In this document: piece after piece, positions 51,373-63,334 of the stretch
Numbering within the stretch: position 1 is the first letter of the stretch
Layout: every line of letters starts with the position of its first letter
Assembly (NCBI GenBank): GCA_012295275.1
Contig: CM022679.1
Coordinates: 12,064,415-12,128,414 of the forward strand
From: Chrysomallon squamiferum
Lineage: Eukaryota > Mollusca > Gastropoda > Neomphalida > Peltospiridae
Length of the DNA: 64,000 bases
Reading direction: 5' to 3'
Program-made: the position numbers and the translations under genes
The notes under the pieces: model-generated
The model's database searches: none
What the model was told of the DNA's origin: nothing
What the model saw: only the letters and a program-made list of their open reading frames with translations

Positions 51373-51930
51373 TACAATTATCAAACAAAAAGATCACCAC
51401 TCAGTGGTTGTATTTTTAATTTACCCGTTGCTGTTATCAATCCATATAATTCAAACATTTATATGACTATGTAGGCCAATATATCTATCTACTTGTGTAT
51501 GTATGTTTATGCGTATAAATGTATATTTATGTGTATATATGCATGTGTATGTAGATGTACGTTTACGTATGAAAGTATGTAATCAAAATGTCCCTAAGTA
51601 TCTCTTTATCATATATATATATATATATATATGTATAAATGTATATGCATATGTACATATACTCCTAAAAATAAATAAACCATAAGGGAAAACAACGAAA
51701 AAGCAATATTAAAATTTTATAATTATAAAATAATTCAAAATATTATCTGTAGTTTATTATGGTACATTAGTATGAAAATGCGTTTCATATATATAAAATA
51801 AAACGCAGCTACTGCATATTATGATGATTATGCTTCGCAAAACCTCAACAAAAACTGTAAAATACAACTTGTAATAATAGCAGTTACCAGCAGTGATAGA
51901 ACATTTTCTTTTATGTCTTTTTTCCTATTA
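51373..51930. other. Intergenic, short TATG and (AT)n repeats
   Basis: TATG words near 51497-51560 and (AT)n at about 51611-51632. No gene seen. Confidence 0.65.
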
Positions 51931-52610
51931 AGATTCCAGAAACATGAATCATCCTGGGACAGTCAGAACTGCTAGACTCGTTGCTGTAAATTGTTGCTAT
52001 AAATCAGACTATTTAAAATAAACACAAAAGGACGTGTAGGTTTGAAACGCTTCACGATTTCTGCTATCTCTTAACTTGTTCGCTCTAATTTTCTAGGCGT
52101 ATTAATATATTTAACGAAACAGCCAAATTCAATTTTCCACGGCGACAAATGAATGTCATCTCACTTTAAATGTTTGCCAACTGACTGCGACATCCAATAA
52201 ACGCCGCGACCATCATTCATTTTTACAAAATACCGGTTTGGTCTTGTCAACAAGATGGATGTCCTCATCGCCCTTTCTTGATCTTAAAATTCAAAAGTAT
52301 GACACATTTGGTAATATGTCTCTAAATTACTCTGTCTGACTCTACAACAGAGATAAATTTCGTCCCACGTTCCTGGTATTGCCTTGTCAAAACAAAATGA
52401 TGAATCCCCAAATTGCCTTGTCAGGGAGTTGTGATAGATTTTGTTGTTGCTGCTTCTGTAATGAAAGTTGTGCCAGGAGAAATAACAGTGGAGTCTGGAT
52501 GACTAATGTGTGTGTAATGTGTTTGTGCCACTTGCAATATTACTTTCACTAACTCCTTCATCACTTTCACTCTCAGGTTATACAACAGCCAAAAAATCCG
52601 CGACGCCAGA
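51931..52610. promoter_or_regulatory. Candidate noncoding regulatory island
   Basis: High-complexity block with CTTGTCA at 52243-52249, 52383-52389 and 52417-52423 and CpG-containing words (AACGCCGCGACC near 52201). The first is part of CTTGTCAACAAG, a near palindrome. No protein-like frame. Confidence 0.35.
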
Positions 52611-53164
52611 TAAATTATTATTTCTGACTTAAGATTTGTTTCTGAAATCCTTAGTAATAAATATACATTTTATAATTACCTGACAATGCAATAATTCGTA
52701 GTTATTATTTGTTACTGTAATTTATCATGATCATGATCATCATCATCATCATCATTATTATTATTATTATAGTTGTTGGTGGTGGTGGTCCTGCTGTCGT
52801 TGTTATTAATATTTATTTTAAAATAATCTAGAATTACAAAGAATAAGAGTTTTTAAAACTCATGGCACTGAACAAATTTGATGTCGTAAAAAGAACCAAG
52901 AATCTGCAGTTCTTCTTGACAGTAGTTCTGATTATACAGTATAAATATTTATATGGAAAGTATACTAGTTAAAATTATTAACAAAATATTATTTTATATA
53001 CTGTAAAACAAGTATTCACCAAGAATAAAATTTTCTCACTCATATAATTTTTCTCCCTCCATGGAAAGGAAAACAGACATATTTGTACAACTTACAACAG
53101 ATATACCAATTTTTCATATATATATATAGAGATGCATATATATTTTAAGTACAATACATATGTA
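52611..53164. other. Intergenic with (ATC)n/(ATT)n repeat
   Basis: ATC, ATT and TGG triplets at about 52725-52790. The rest is AT-rich and unique. Confidence 0.65.
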
Positions 53165-53390
53165 CGTAATCTGTACGTATATGTAAGTATATATATATAA
53201 GTATTCATGTATGTATGTGTTTATGTATGTATGTGTGTATATATGTATGTGTGTGTATGTATGTGTGTCTATGTATGTAAATATGTATGTGTGTATGTAT
53301 GTTTGTATGTATCTGTGTATGTATGTATGTATGTATGTATCTGTGTATGTATGTATGTATTTAATTATGTATGTATGCATCGATGGACGG
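53165..53390. repeat. (TATG)n imperfect repeat
   Basis: TATG/TGTG units. Tyr/Val/Cys/Met frames on + and His/Thr frames on - are artefacts. Confidence 0.95.
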
Positions 53391-54635
53391 ATGAATTTGT
53401 GAGCGTATCTGTGTGATTTAGTTATTGGTTTATTTTTACAATATTAATTTGTCTTTTTTTCATTGTCGTAATCTTTGCTAACGAATCTGATAATGAATTT
53501 GCCAAATATATAATGAATGACGCTTATGGTAATCTTAATTACAATGAGAAAATGCTAACATTTCAATTAAATATAAGTTTGAAATCATGGCCAAATATTT
53601 ATTTCTAAAACCTCAGCTCGTATGATTTTAATCATCAGTAGCGATCAAAGAAATCGTAAAAATGTTCCTCTATAGAAGAGGCTTAGTTCTTTTGCGACCG
53701 TCTTCTTGAATAAACTTTCCAAACTTTAATCATTACTAGAAAAACGAAATAAACGATCTGCTCCTGTATCTAGATTCGACCATTCAACCCTTAGAATCCT
53801 AGAAAAGAGTTCATGAAATGAATCTCATATCGTTCCCTTTGGAGGAGTAAAAAGAAGAAGATTGACAAAACTACTTTGAGACTTCTGTCTCAACTTGATG
53901 GACCTGTCAGTTGTTACGACCTTCGCGATCCACCGTACAGTTCCGATCTCGCAAAACTTGCAAATTCAATCTAATCCTAATATACTTGGTTCTATCGTGA
54001 CAAGCTCATTGTCACTAGACTTGACAAATTACCTTCAGAACGAATCAAATTTGCTGTAAATCAACCTCGAATCTGTCGCAAATGTTCCCAGAGGTCGTAA
54101 CATAGAATTTACCATTCAGCGTTGGCTCATCTATTTTATCCACTGCGGCCATCTCCAGTCATAAAAGCGGTCCAAGCCTTGCGATTTATTATCGCTTGAT
54201 TGCACGCGCGTCCCATCTTTTTGATTTGACGAGGAAAGAGACAGTTAATAAGACTCAGAAACCATAATGAAGGCTCATGGGAACAAGCCTCTGTGATCCG
54301 TTCACTTGGAGTTATCTTTCCTTGAAATTTCAGATGCTAAATCTTTCGTTTTTTCTCTATTCTCTCTCAACTCATTCGGAAGCTTATCTTGTCTGTTTGC
54401 CGTAATACAATAAGTTTTATGTATGTGACAGGAAAATCCATATTGATAGATAACAAAGAAAACATAGTTCTGCTATTTCAATATGTTCTATCTTTAATCA
54501 TAACATAAAAACTTAATGATAGAAAGCAGGATAACATTTAAATATTTAAAATAAATGTGTGTGAAAGAGCGCTAACCTTTCTTGATTATTCCATCTAAAG
54601 AATCTACAAAAGTGTTAAATGTCAAATAATAAGAA
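53391..54635. promoter_or_regulatory. Unique DNA with a candidate regulatory island at 53600-54400
   Basis: Mixed-composition block with CTGTCA at 53904-53909, several TTGACA/TTGTCA words between 53995 and 54030, and a 10-base inverted pair, GTTACGACCT at 53913 and AGGTCGTAAC at 54092. No protein-like frame. Confidence 0.3.
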
Positions 54636-54661
54636 GAATATTAATATTAATAATAATAATA

Positions 54662-54704
<43 letters not shown>

Positions 54705-54720
54705 TAATAATAATAATAAT

Positions 54721-54754
<34 letters not shown>

Positions 54755-54760
54755 TCAAGA
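54636..54760. repeat. (AAT)n(AAC)n microsatellite
   Basis: AAT triplets to about 54720, then AAC triplets to 54752. Poly-Asn and poly-Leu frames are artefacts. Confidence 0.97.
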
Positions 54761-55034
54761 TGATGATGATGGTGATGATGTTGCTCCTTATGTTGAAACA
54801 GCAGTAATAAAATAAAAAAGAACAATAAGTATAAAAACAACGTTTAATTCTACCATTGTTGAATACAGAATAAATATCTAGCATTAAAAGTAATTGGTGG
54901 AAGTCGTGGTTTTCCTCTGTACATTAATACAGCTATTTACCGTTCCAGCCAATTGCTCAGTATAGGTCTATAAAACACTTTAGTATGCATTTTCCTGGAA
55001 AAGTGCAGCTTGATACTAGTAAGTATCAGAAGCC

Positions 55035-55038
<4 letters not shown>
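54761..55038. other. Intergenic, no gene seen
   Basis: Short unique sequence between repeats. Confidence 0.6.

Positions 55039-55126
<88 letters not shown>
55039..55126. repeat. (GA)n tract, 88 bp
   Basis: Perfect GA dinucleotides followed by short ACGC units. Confidence 0.98.
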
Positions 55127-55128
<2 letters not shown>

Positions 55129-55604
55129 GCCTTCTTTCACACACGCACGCACGCACTCACATACCTACAAACAAACTATCCTTTTTATTTTCCACGCATG
55201 AAGCATTAAAACAAAAATATATTAATTATCAAATGTGCATTTCAACTTCAAAATGATTACTTTGAGTGTCATTATGTTAAGCCCTCCCCCCCTAATCAGA
55301 GACATTACCATAAAAATGTCACGCTTTCATCATTCTCTACATATAATAATTACGTTTAGTTTCTAGTAGAGTCATAAGAGCAGTTTCTATCCCTTTGATC
55401 CCGATTCACCGTCCGCATCCAGAAACACTGAACTCTTTAATTTGACACATACGTATATCGTTAAGTCCAATTGTAAATAATCAAACGTAATTTTAGCTGC
55501 ACGCAAATGGAATAAATAGCGAGTTTTGTTGAAGCTTGTTATAAACTGGGCGACCAAATCACATACCAAGTTCTTTGATGTGACAGTCTTGTAATTGGCG
55601 ACAT
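55127..55604. other. Intergenic, no gene seen
   Basis: Unique DNA leading into the satellite. Confidence 0.6.
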
Positions 55605-56790
55605 GTTGGACCTGTCTCATTTGGCTTATTTTGTCACAAATATACATCATTATGTTTTTCTGTACTATACTGTGTCTCATTCGGCTTGTTTTGTCACAAA
55701 TATACATCATTTTGTTTTTCTGTACTATACTGTGTCTCATTCGGCTTGTTTTGTCACAAATATACATTATTTTGTTTGTCTGTACTATACTTTGTCTTAC
55801 TCTGTTTTGTCACAAATATACATCATTATGTTTGTCTGTACTATACTGTGTCTCACTCTGTTTTGTCACAAATATACATCATTTTGTTTGTCTGTACTAT
55901 ACTGTGTTTCACTTGGCTTATTTTGTCACAAATATACATCATTTTGTTTGTCTGTACTATACTTTGTCTCACTCTGTTTTGTCACAAATATAAATCATTT
56001 TGTTTGTCTGTACTATACTGTGTCTCACTCTGTTTTGTCACAAATATACATCATTTTGTTTGTCTGTACTATACTGTCTCACTCTGTTTTGTCACAAATA
56101 TACATCATTATGTTTTTCTGTACTATACTGTGTCTCACTCGTCTTGTTTTGTCACAAATATACATCATTACGTTTTTTCTGTACTATACTGTGTTTCACT
56201 TGGCTTATTTTGTCACAGATATACAACATTATGTTTTTCTGTACTATACTGTGTCTCACTCAGTTTAGTTTGTCACAAATATACATCATTATGTTTTTCA
56301 GTACTATACTGTGTCTCATTCGGCTTGTTTTGTCACAAATATACATCATTTTGTTTGTCTGTACTATACTGTGTTTCACTCGGCTTGTTTTGTCACAAAT
56401 ATACATCATTTTGTTTGTCTGTACTGTACTTTGTCTCACTCTGTTTTGTCACAAATATACATCATTTTGTTTGTGTGTACTATACTGTGTTTCACTCGGC
56501 TTGTTTTGTCACAAATATACATCATTACGTTTTTCTGAACTATACTTTCTCACTTGGCTTATTTTGTCAAAAATATACATCATTATGTTTTTCTGTACTA
56601 TACTGTGTCTCACTCGGCTTATTTTGTCAAAAATATACATCATTATGTTTGTCTGTACTATACTGTTTCTCACTCGGCTTATTTTGTCAAAAATATACAT
56701 CATTATGTTTGTCTGTACTATACTGTCTCTTACTCGGTTTGTTTTGTCACAAAGATGTAAGATTATGTTTGTCTGTACTATACTTGGCTT
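55605..56790. repeat. Tandem satellite of ~60-bp units, 20 copies
   Basis: The landmark TTTTGTCACAAATATACATC recurs 20 times (TGTCAC/TGTCAA at 55632, 55692, 55752, 55808, 55864, 55924, 55980, 56036, 56090, 56150, 56211, 56271, 56331, 56391, 56447, 56507, 56565, 56625, 56685, 56745). Eleven of 19 spacings are 60 bases and five are 56, the short form replacing CGGCTTGTTTTG with CTGTTTTG. Copies 17-19 share a TGTCAAAAATATAC variant, showing local homogenisation. The + strand consensus contains no TAA, TAG or TGA, so all three forward frames stay open (up to 494 codons) despite frame-breaking unit lengths. These are not genes. Confidence 0.95.
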
Positions 56791-57010
56791 GTGTAACACT
56801 TACTTTCATTAACCAGAGTTTGCATAGCAAAGCCACAATATTTTATAACATGATCTGGTATATCTGCCCGTCTGACCATTCATCTATCTGTTCAAACATC
56901 CATATATCAGTCAGTCCATGTATTCTTAGGTTCAGGCATGCATACATACAAACATGTATACAGACAGACATGCATACAGATAGGCATACATATAAACATA
57001 CATACATATA
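56791..57010. other. Short unique spacer
   Basis: Begins with a truncated satellite end and runs into TACA words. No gene seen. Confidence 0.6.
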
Positions 57011-57082
57011 TACATACATACATACATACATACATACATACATACATACATACATACATACATACATACATACATACATACA
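57011..57082. repeat. (ACAT)n microsatellite
   Basis: Near-perfect CATA units of about 72 bases, preceded by degenerate units from 56937. Confidence 0.97.
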
Positions 57083-57750
57083 CCTACCCACAAACATTGA
57101 TGCATACACGAATGCAAGCACACACACTGTTTCAAAATTATATATATATATATCGGTTTTAATTATATAACGCTCCAGTGCACCTCATTATTTACTTTAA
57201 CATCCATGTAATACTTCAGTATCAACATCAATTGAAATACTCGTCATAGCGATAATTATTCGATAGCTTCATCACCATCATATAATTATTGCACTTTAGT
57301 TTACTGCATCAGAGCAGAGTAATGAAAATACGATATAAATTGCACGTGAAGACAGTGAGCGCTCCAGAAGACGACAACGTGTCGCAGATCTGACGTGTTA
57401 CAACGACGCTGTCAGGTCGCCACTTCGCACTCGTTCTATTGACATGTTTTATAATTCAAGCCTTTGGAGATCTCCATCGGCAAATTTCCTGATAAATCTC
57501 GACATTACCACACAGAAAATAAAATTAACATGAGCATTAATGATTGACATGAGTGGCACTCCGGACAATGAACGAAGAATAATTGAGCTGCGATTAGGTT
57601 ATCTTGTCAGTGTAAACTGGCAGGCTATTTTTCCATTGCAATGGATCTTTACAATTAGGCACGAGGGACTAGAAAGCTAGACTTATTGGCACCAGGGATT
57701 TTAATTCCGTGGTTATCACGCTGTAATATAAATGTCTTGAAAACAGAGAC
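57083..57750. promoter_or_regulatory. Candidate noncoding regulatory island
   Basis: High-complexity block, densest at 57310-57700, CpG-containing, with CTGTCA at 57409-57414 and CTTGTCA at 57603-57609. No protein-like open frame. Confidence 0.35.
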
Positions 57751-58412
57751 ATTAAGGAAAAAAAAAAAAAAAAAAAGATTTTTTTTTCTTCAAAAATGGA
57801 AGTCTTCTTCGTGGTATATCTGATAGGGTAACTTAATGGTAACTTAATGATAATAATCTTGAAGCACAGCAAGACAAAATACATGAATATTTTTGTATGT
57901 TTTCATCTGATATAATAATGCTTGCTGCCTAAAACGGCGCCCATGTTATTTGATTACGTAACCACATGAAATCACTGATACTATCATCTCTATTAAACTA
58001 GTTTAATAAGGTCTTCGCTTCACTGCTTTAATAAAAGGTTAGTATCTAACAACAGCATATTCTGTTAATATGTTGTTTTCTTTGTTGTTGTTCTTTCAAA
58101 CGATCATTCATATCAGATTTATTCCGTCCGCCTAGATAAATGACACATCAAAACGTTACTAAATTTTGCTAGGTGTCAAACAATCATTTTTTTGCATAAC
58201 GCTGATAAGAGAAAGAATACTGCTGCGACCATTGCACAGACTGCTCTTATCAGTCAGAAGCATGTCGTTTTACTTTATTTTTTTTTTTTTTCACAGACAG
58301 GATTCTGACAAGATGGTGCATAAAAACGATTGAAACAAACGTTTATTTATTTTCTTTTTTTTTGTTAGAACTAAACTAAACAACAGAAGCTTTGTAAAAA
58401 GTTATAAATAAT
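57751..58412. other. Intergenic, poly(A) and T-rich tracts, no gene seen
   Basis: A run at about 57759-57777 followed by T run to 57788 (a potential snap-back), then unique AT-rich DNA and a T run near 58279-58290. Confidence 0.6.
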
Positions 58413-58560
58413 GAAAAAAAAAAAAAAAAAAAAAAAGAAAGAAAGAAAAAAAAAAAAGAAACGAAAAGAAACAAAAAGAAAAGAAAGAAAAAAAAAAAAA
58501 AAACAAACGAAAAGAAACAAAAAAGAAAGAAAGAAAATGAAAGAAAAGAATAAAGAAGCG
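58413..58560. repeat. A-rich (A)n/(AAAG)n tract
   Basis: Poly(A) interspersed with GAAA units for about 145 bases. Confidence 0.95.
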
Positions 58561-59309
58561 CAAAGTTCCTGCTCTGCTTATTAATCCGAATAATTAAACA
58601 ACAGGACCTTTCATCTTTTCCCCACAGACAGTGTCTGAGAACAGAACTCTAACCGAGAAGCGAAGATCGTATGATCTATCACGCCTATGTAAATCTATTT
58701 GTTGTTAATGGCCTACAAAAAACTGGTTTGATGAACCGCGTGTACGTCGGCTTGTTTAATAGTCCAGTGTAGATTCTAAATTTGATGTGCATGCTCAGAT
58801 GGTAACTTTAGATTTAATTGTAGACAATGAAGATTGGAATACAGATTGTATTATGGAAATTTGGTTTCGGTTTAGACCCTATCCGAGACTACCCCCACTT
58901 ACTAAGATAGAGTACATCATTATAAATCAAGGCGTCAGTACTTTACAAACGTACTTGAATAACTGTCGCACATTTGACCCTCCTATTGTCTGTTAGAATT
59001 AAATGTATTAGCTGCACGTCAAAGAACACGATCCATTAACTCTTATGGTGATCAGTATCGGTATATATATATTAAAATTTAAGTTCAAATTAAATAAAGT
59101 CAAAAAGAAAGAAAGAAAGAATAAAGATTATTAAAACAAATAATGAAATGAAAAGTAATGATAACAGAATAAAAGCAGCTCTCAGTAACATAATTTCGCA
59201 TCTACCAACCCAGCAATATCGTAACATTATCAGCAAAAACTATTCCAAAGAAACCACACAATCCTCTTACCATAAAGAAAAATTTAAATAAATAAACAAA
59301 TACCCAATA
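58561..59309. other. Intergenic, no gene seen
   Basis: Unique DNA. The 69-codon frame at 58787-58996 is non-repetitive but unrecognisable. Confidence 0.5.
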
Positions 59310-59338
59310 GACAAAAAAAAAAAAAAAAAAAAAAAAAA
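59310..59338. repeat. Poly(A) tract
   Basis: Run of A of about 28 bases. Confidence 0.97.
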
Positions 59339-59340
59339 TT

Positions 59341-59652
59341 AGCACACGACAAGACTTGATCCTAAGAACACCGGAATATCAAGCAAACTCTGAACAATGT
59401 ACTTACACTGTGAGATGTTACTGTTATGCTAAATGAGATAAATATCTCGAGGAAAACACTTACCAAACATAATAAAATAGAAAAAATAAAAGAAAAAAAA
59501 AAAATAATATACAACAGTCGCCTGAAAAGACTCGATCCTGAAAACCCTAGCGCTACGAACAAACACATCCCCCACCTCGACCCATTTACCGACAGTTTGA
59601 GATGTAATCGCCATGGTAAACGAGGTAATGATCTCGAGGAAAACACCTAGCA
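59341..59652. repeat. Diverged direct duplication (two ~125-135-bp copies)
   Basis: Copy A (about 59341-59465) and copy B (about 59518-59652) share GACTTGATCCTxA/GACTCGATCCTGA (59353, 59529), a GAGATGTxA word and ATCTCGAGGAAAACAC (59444, 59631). Each copy is preceded by an A-rich tract. The minus strands translate to similar peptides (VFLEIxxSFxxxxTS), which follows from the nucleotide duplication. Could be an old tandem retroelement fragment or a duplicated regulatory element. Confidence 0.8.
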
Positions 59653-60040
59653 AGGACGTTTTGCTAAATTAGAAAAATACCTCTTCCTTTGCGGAGATCA
59701 AACGTCTCGAGTTTTGACAAGAAGTGTTATCTACTGACAGCTGCGGTCCCGGAGTAGTGCGCCAAATGACGGATCTACAGCCCACCCTGACAGAAACCTT
59801 TCATCATTCTGGCATTTGGAACCATGTCAGTAATTATTTCTGTGAGCCGTTCTGACAGATGAAGTCAGGAAAGATTTCATATCGAATCAATCATCCCTCT
59901 TATGAATCCATTTTGCTGTCTGCTACACATAGTGTGCATATAATTGCGCGAGTGTTTTATCTCGAGGCAGAATGAAGCTGCTTTCAGTTCTCTGATTACC
60001 AGCTGAGATTTTCTTTTTTTTCTCTCTCTGCGTTTTTGTT
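59653..60040. promoter_or_regulatory. Candidate noncoding regulatory island rich in TGACAG
   Basis: CpG-containing unique block with TGACAAG at 59715-59721 and TGACAG at 59735-59740, 59788-59793 and 59853-59858. No protein-like open frame. Confidence 0.4.
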
Positions 60041-60110
60041 TTTACGCTCTGACGTCATGTGTGTGTAATTATGCGTTTCTCTAAGTGTGTATATTTGTGT
60101 GTATGTTTGT

Positions 60111-60201
<91 letters not shown>

Positions 60202-60470
60202 TTCTCTCCTGTTTATCTTCTTTTTTTCCCCAAGAAAACTAGTAAGTATGTATGAGATGTGTGAGCTGGGTGCAGATATGTGAGTTTATCAGTGCCCAAA
60301 TATGTCTCTGTGTATGTATGCAAAGCAGACGACAGTGAGCACTTACATTCATTTGTGTATAAATAAATATGTCTGTACTCATGAATTATCAGTAATATAC
60401 ATATATATATATATGTGTGTGGGTGTTTGTGTGTGTGTGTGTGTGTGTGTGCGTGTGTGTGAGAATATGT
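60041..60470. repeat. (AT)n and (GT)n microsatellite cluster
   Basis: (AT)n at about 60116-60142 followed directly by (GT)n to about 60200, then (AT)n and (GT)n again at 60404-60460. Confidence 0.95.
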
Positions 60471-60699
60471 ATATTTGTAAATATGTTTTCAGATTAATAA
60501 CAGATATCTAATTATTTTCGTATGTTTTTACATGCGCGTGCTTGGGTGTCTGTGTGTATATTTATTTATCCACATTCTTCTTTCATAACTTTTAAAGTAA
60601 AATTGAAAAAAAGATACTTTTAGGAGAAGAATAAATAATTAAAAAAAACCACAATTACAAATATTCAACTGTACGTACGTATATCGTATGTATGTATAT
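60471..60699. other. Intergenic, AT-rich, no gene seen
   Basis: Unique sequence between repeats. Confidence 0.6.
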
Positions 60700-60906
60700 A
60701 TGTATATATAATATATATATATGCATTCACACATACACACACATACACACACATATATTCATACATACACACACACAGACACACATATACACATACATAT
60801 ATATAGAGATATAGATATATATATATATATATATGTGTGTGTATATGTATATATATATGTGTGTGTGTCTGTGTGTGTCTGTGTGAATGCATATATGTAT
60901 GTAGCA

Positions 60907-60936
<30 letters not shown>
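60700..60936. repeat. Compound (CA)n, (TA)n, (TG)n and (TCTG)n repeat
   Basis: CACATA words, then (TA)n, then TGTG words, forming a roughly self-complementary block centred near 60820, ending in TCTG units at 60908-60932. Confidence 0.9.
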
Positions 60937-60937
<1 letters not shown>

Positions 60938-62258
60938 AAGTATACATTTATTTAGGTGTTTTGTACATACACTACGGTATGACTTTAACCTGAGTACTGA
61001 ACTTAGACGACGTATTTGACGCATCTCTCGAGACATCACTAACGTACTCAATTACTGGGATTTGTTACCGGTAAATCCACTTCCGCAAATCCCTAGTTTT
61101 GTTAATGGCCTGGTTGAACGAGTAAATTCCAGCCAGCAGTCCTTTCCATTTAAGTCAGAATTACAAACATCTTCGTGGTTTTAAACGTAAGCTTCGTTGA
61201 TGCAAGCCGCTGACAGCAGACGACAATTTGTCTCGTGCAACTTACTATTATTTTTTCAGGTATCAGGAGATTCGTTAGTATGTGTGCGATGTATACGCAT
61301 TTCTTTGAACGTGTGCGTGAACACATACGTGCATAGCTATACGTGCTAAAATCTATTGAACGTTTGTTATTCAGTCTTTCTTTTTTGTACCGATGAAATT
61401 TAAACTTTATTTTATTGTGGTTTTGTTTTTTGGTGTTTTTTTTTGTTTTTTTCAAAATAATACTAAATTCTCTCCATAATCAAGTTTTGTTTAGTGTTTT
61501 TTTTTTAAATGTCTGACTAGTTCTCTTATATGTATATGAACGAGTCATATAAATCCACTTTTGTTCTTTGCCTATAAATTACTTTACATATATATAAGAA
61601 AGAAAGTCAGTAGACTGATTTTCAATGTTTCGATCTGAGTCGACAAATCGAGACAGTAATTACGTCTTTCGCTTATTGCCTGTATCTTATTTCGGTTTAT
61701 TTTCGCGGCATGGTATAAATACTCTTGCGCTGTCGTTGAATTTGGAAATCCATGCTCCTACCTTAATCTATTATTTCAGTAAACTATAATTAATACAGGA
61801 CTGTTAGGAGCATGATTTATGTGACCTAGTATCTTTGAACTATTAGATGAAATAAATGACAAACCAGAACAGATAGTAACAGCTTTTAATGTAACATACT
61901 GGTGGGGTTTTTTTTGGTTTTTTTTTCCTTTGACATAATTATATACTGGCAAACATATAAATGGATAGACAGATAGATAAACTGATAGAGAGACAGAGAG
62001 ACAGACAGGCAGACAGACAGATAGATTTAAATAGTAATCACCTTTCCAGTAGAATATCCAAACAGAAACATCTTTAAAATTAAAAACCTGACGAAGTGTC
62101 TAAAGAAACGATAAACATTCAGTTATAAATAAATAACAAGTTAAGAAATCTAAACTGAAGTTGGATCTGTTTTATTGTAGTTGTTCTTTGTTTTGTTTTT
62201 TTTGTTCTTTCGGGGGAGGGGCTATTCTTTTATCTGTTTGGCTGATAGATGCACATAA
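60937..62258. other. Intergenic, no gene seen
   Basis: A mildly richer unique stretch at 60960-61270, T-rich tracts near 61430-61510 and 61908-61930, short GATA/ACAG units at 61967-62030. Confidence 0.55.
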
Positions 62259-62365
62259 CATACATACATACATACATACATACATACATACATACATACA
62301 TACATACATACATACATACATACATACATACATACATACATACATACACATACATACATACATAC
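62259..62365. repeat. (ACAT)n microsatellite
   Basis: CATA tetranucleotides of about 107 bases. Confidence 0.98.
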
Positions 62366-63060
62366 GTAGACCAAAATACAGAGACTAGAGACAGACAAAA
62401 GGTAGACAAAACATACACACATAATATACAAATATTCACACAATAATACATACATATATATATATATACGTACATAAATGCATGCACACATACACACAAG
62501 ACAGATACGTACGTATATTTTGTTTCATTTGAAATATCTTAGGCTGTGTCTAAGTGACATGCACGCTGCTCGTAAACACGAAACTCCAATCTATTTTTAC
62601 TTTTACATCAACCCACATTAACACCAGAAATTCTCTATTAATACATCACTAGACGCTATTGTCGACGCATTCGTTATGTCTAATTGTTTCACAAATATCA
62701 CTTCTCAGCAGTTTCAGCGAATTTGATTTGATTAATAGCTAGTCCTGTCATTAAAAAACAAGAAATCGTTCTCTCAGACGACACCGTTTGCGACTATGCG
62801 TCGGCAACAAGCAAAGTGAAGCTAAAAATGACAAGTTTTGTTCATTAACATACGAAACGAAACCACCTTCTGAGTATGATTGATGGCTGTATATCGTGGT
62901 GCCGTAAATCATCAGGTAATAACTGGTGACATCGAAAATGCTGAAATCACACACCATTGTGCAACATAAGCCGATACATGATCAAAAGCCTGGCTGTTTC
63001 AATTTGGCGATAAAAACACGCAAATCCATTTGATTAATTGCGTTTGTCTTTCTCAACAAG
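62366..63060. promoter_or_regulatory. Possible noncoding regulatory island at 62530-63050
   Basis: Unique block with CTGTCA at 62745-62750. No protein-like frame. Preceded by degenerate ATAC/CACA words to 62510. Confidence 0.25.
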
Positions 63061-63301
63061 TTTTTTAATGTTGCTTTTTCACTTTTTTTTTTTACCTCTT
63101 CTCTTTCACATTTGATGAATTACGTGAATCATACTCGTTAGGATAATATAGTCACTGGATATCTATACACAGAGGCGCGCACAGATAGAAATATAAAACA
63201 GACAGATAATCATGCATAAACGTAAATGTATCTGTGTTTGTGTGTATGTCTTCATTATAAACAATACAAAATAATTGCATTGATAAAATACCTACGTAAT
63301 A

Positions 63302-63334
<33 letters not shown>

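Noticed and set aside
53913-54101. 10-bp inverted pair GTTACGACCT/AGGTCGTAAC as transposon ends
   Set aside because: Too short, no target duplication seen and expected by chance in a window this long.
55686-57170. 494-codon open frame and its 132-, 221- and 270-codon companions
   Set aside because: They are translations of the ~60-bp satellite, whose + strand consensus lacks stop triplets in all frames. Unit-length changes shift the frame repeatedly.
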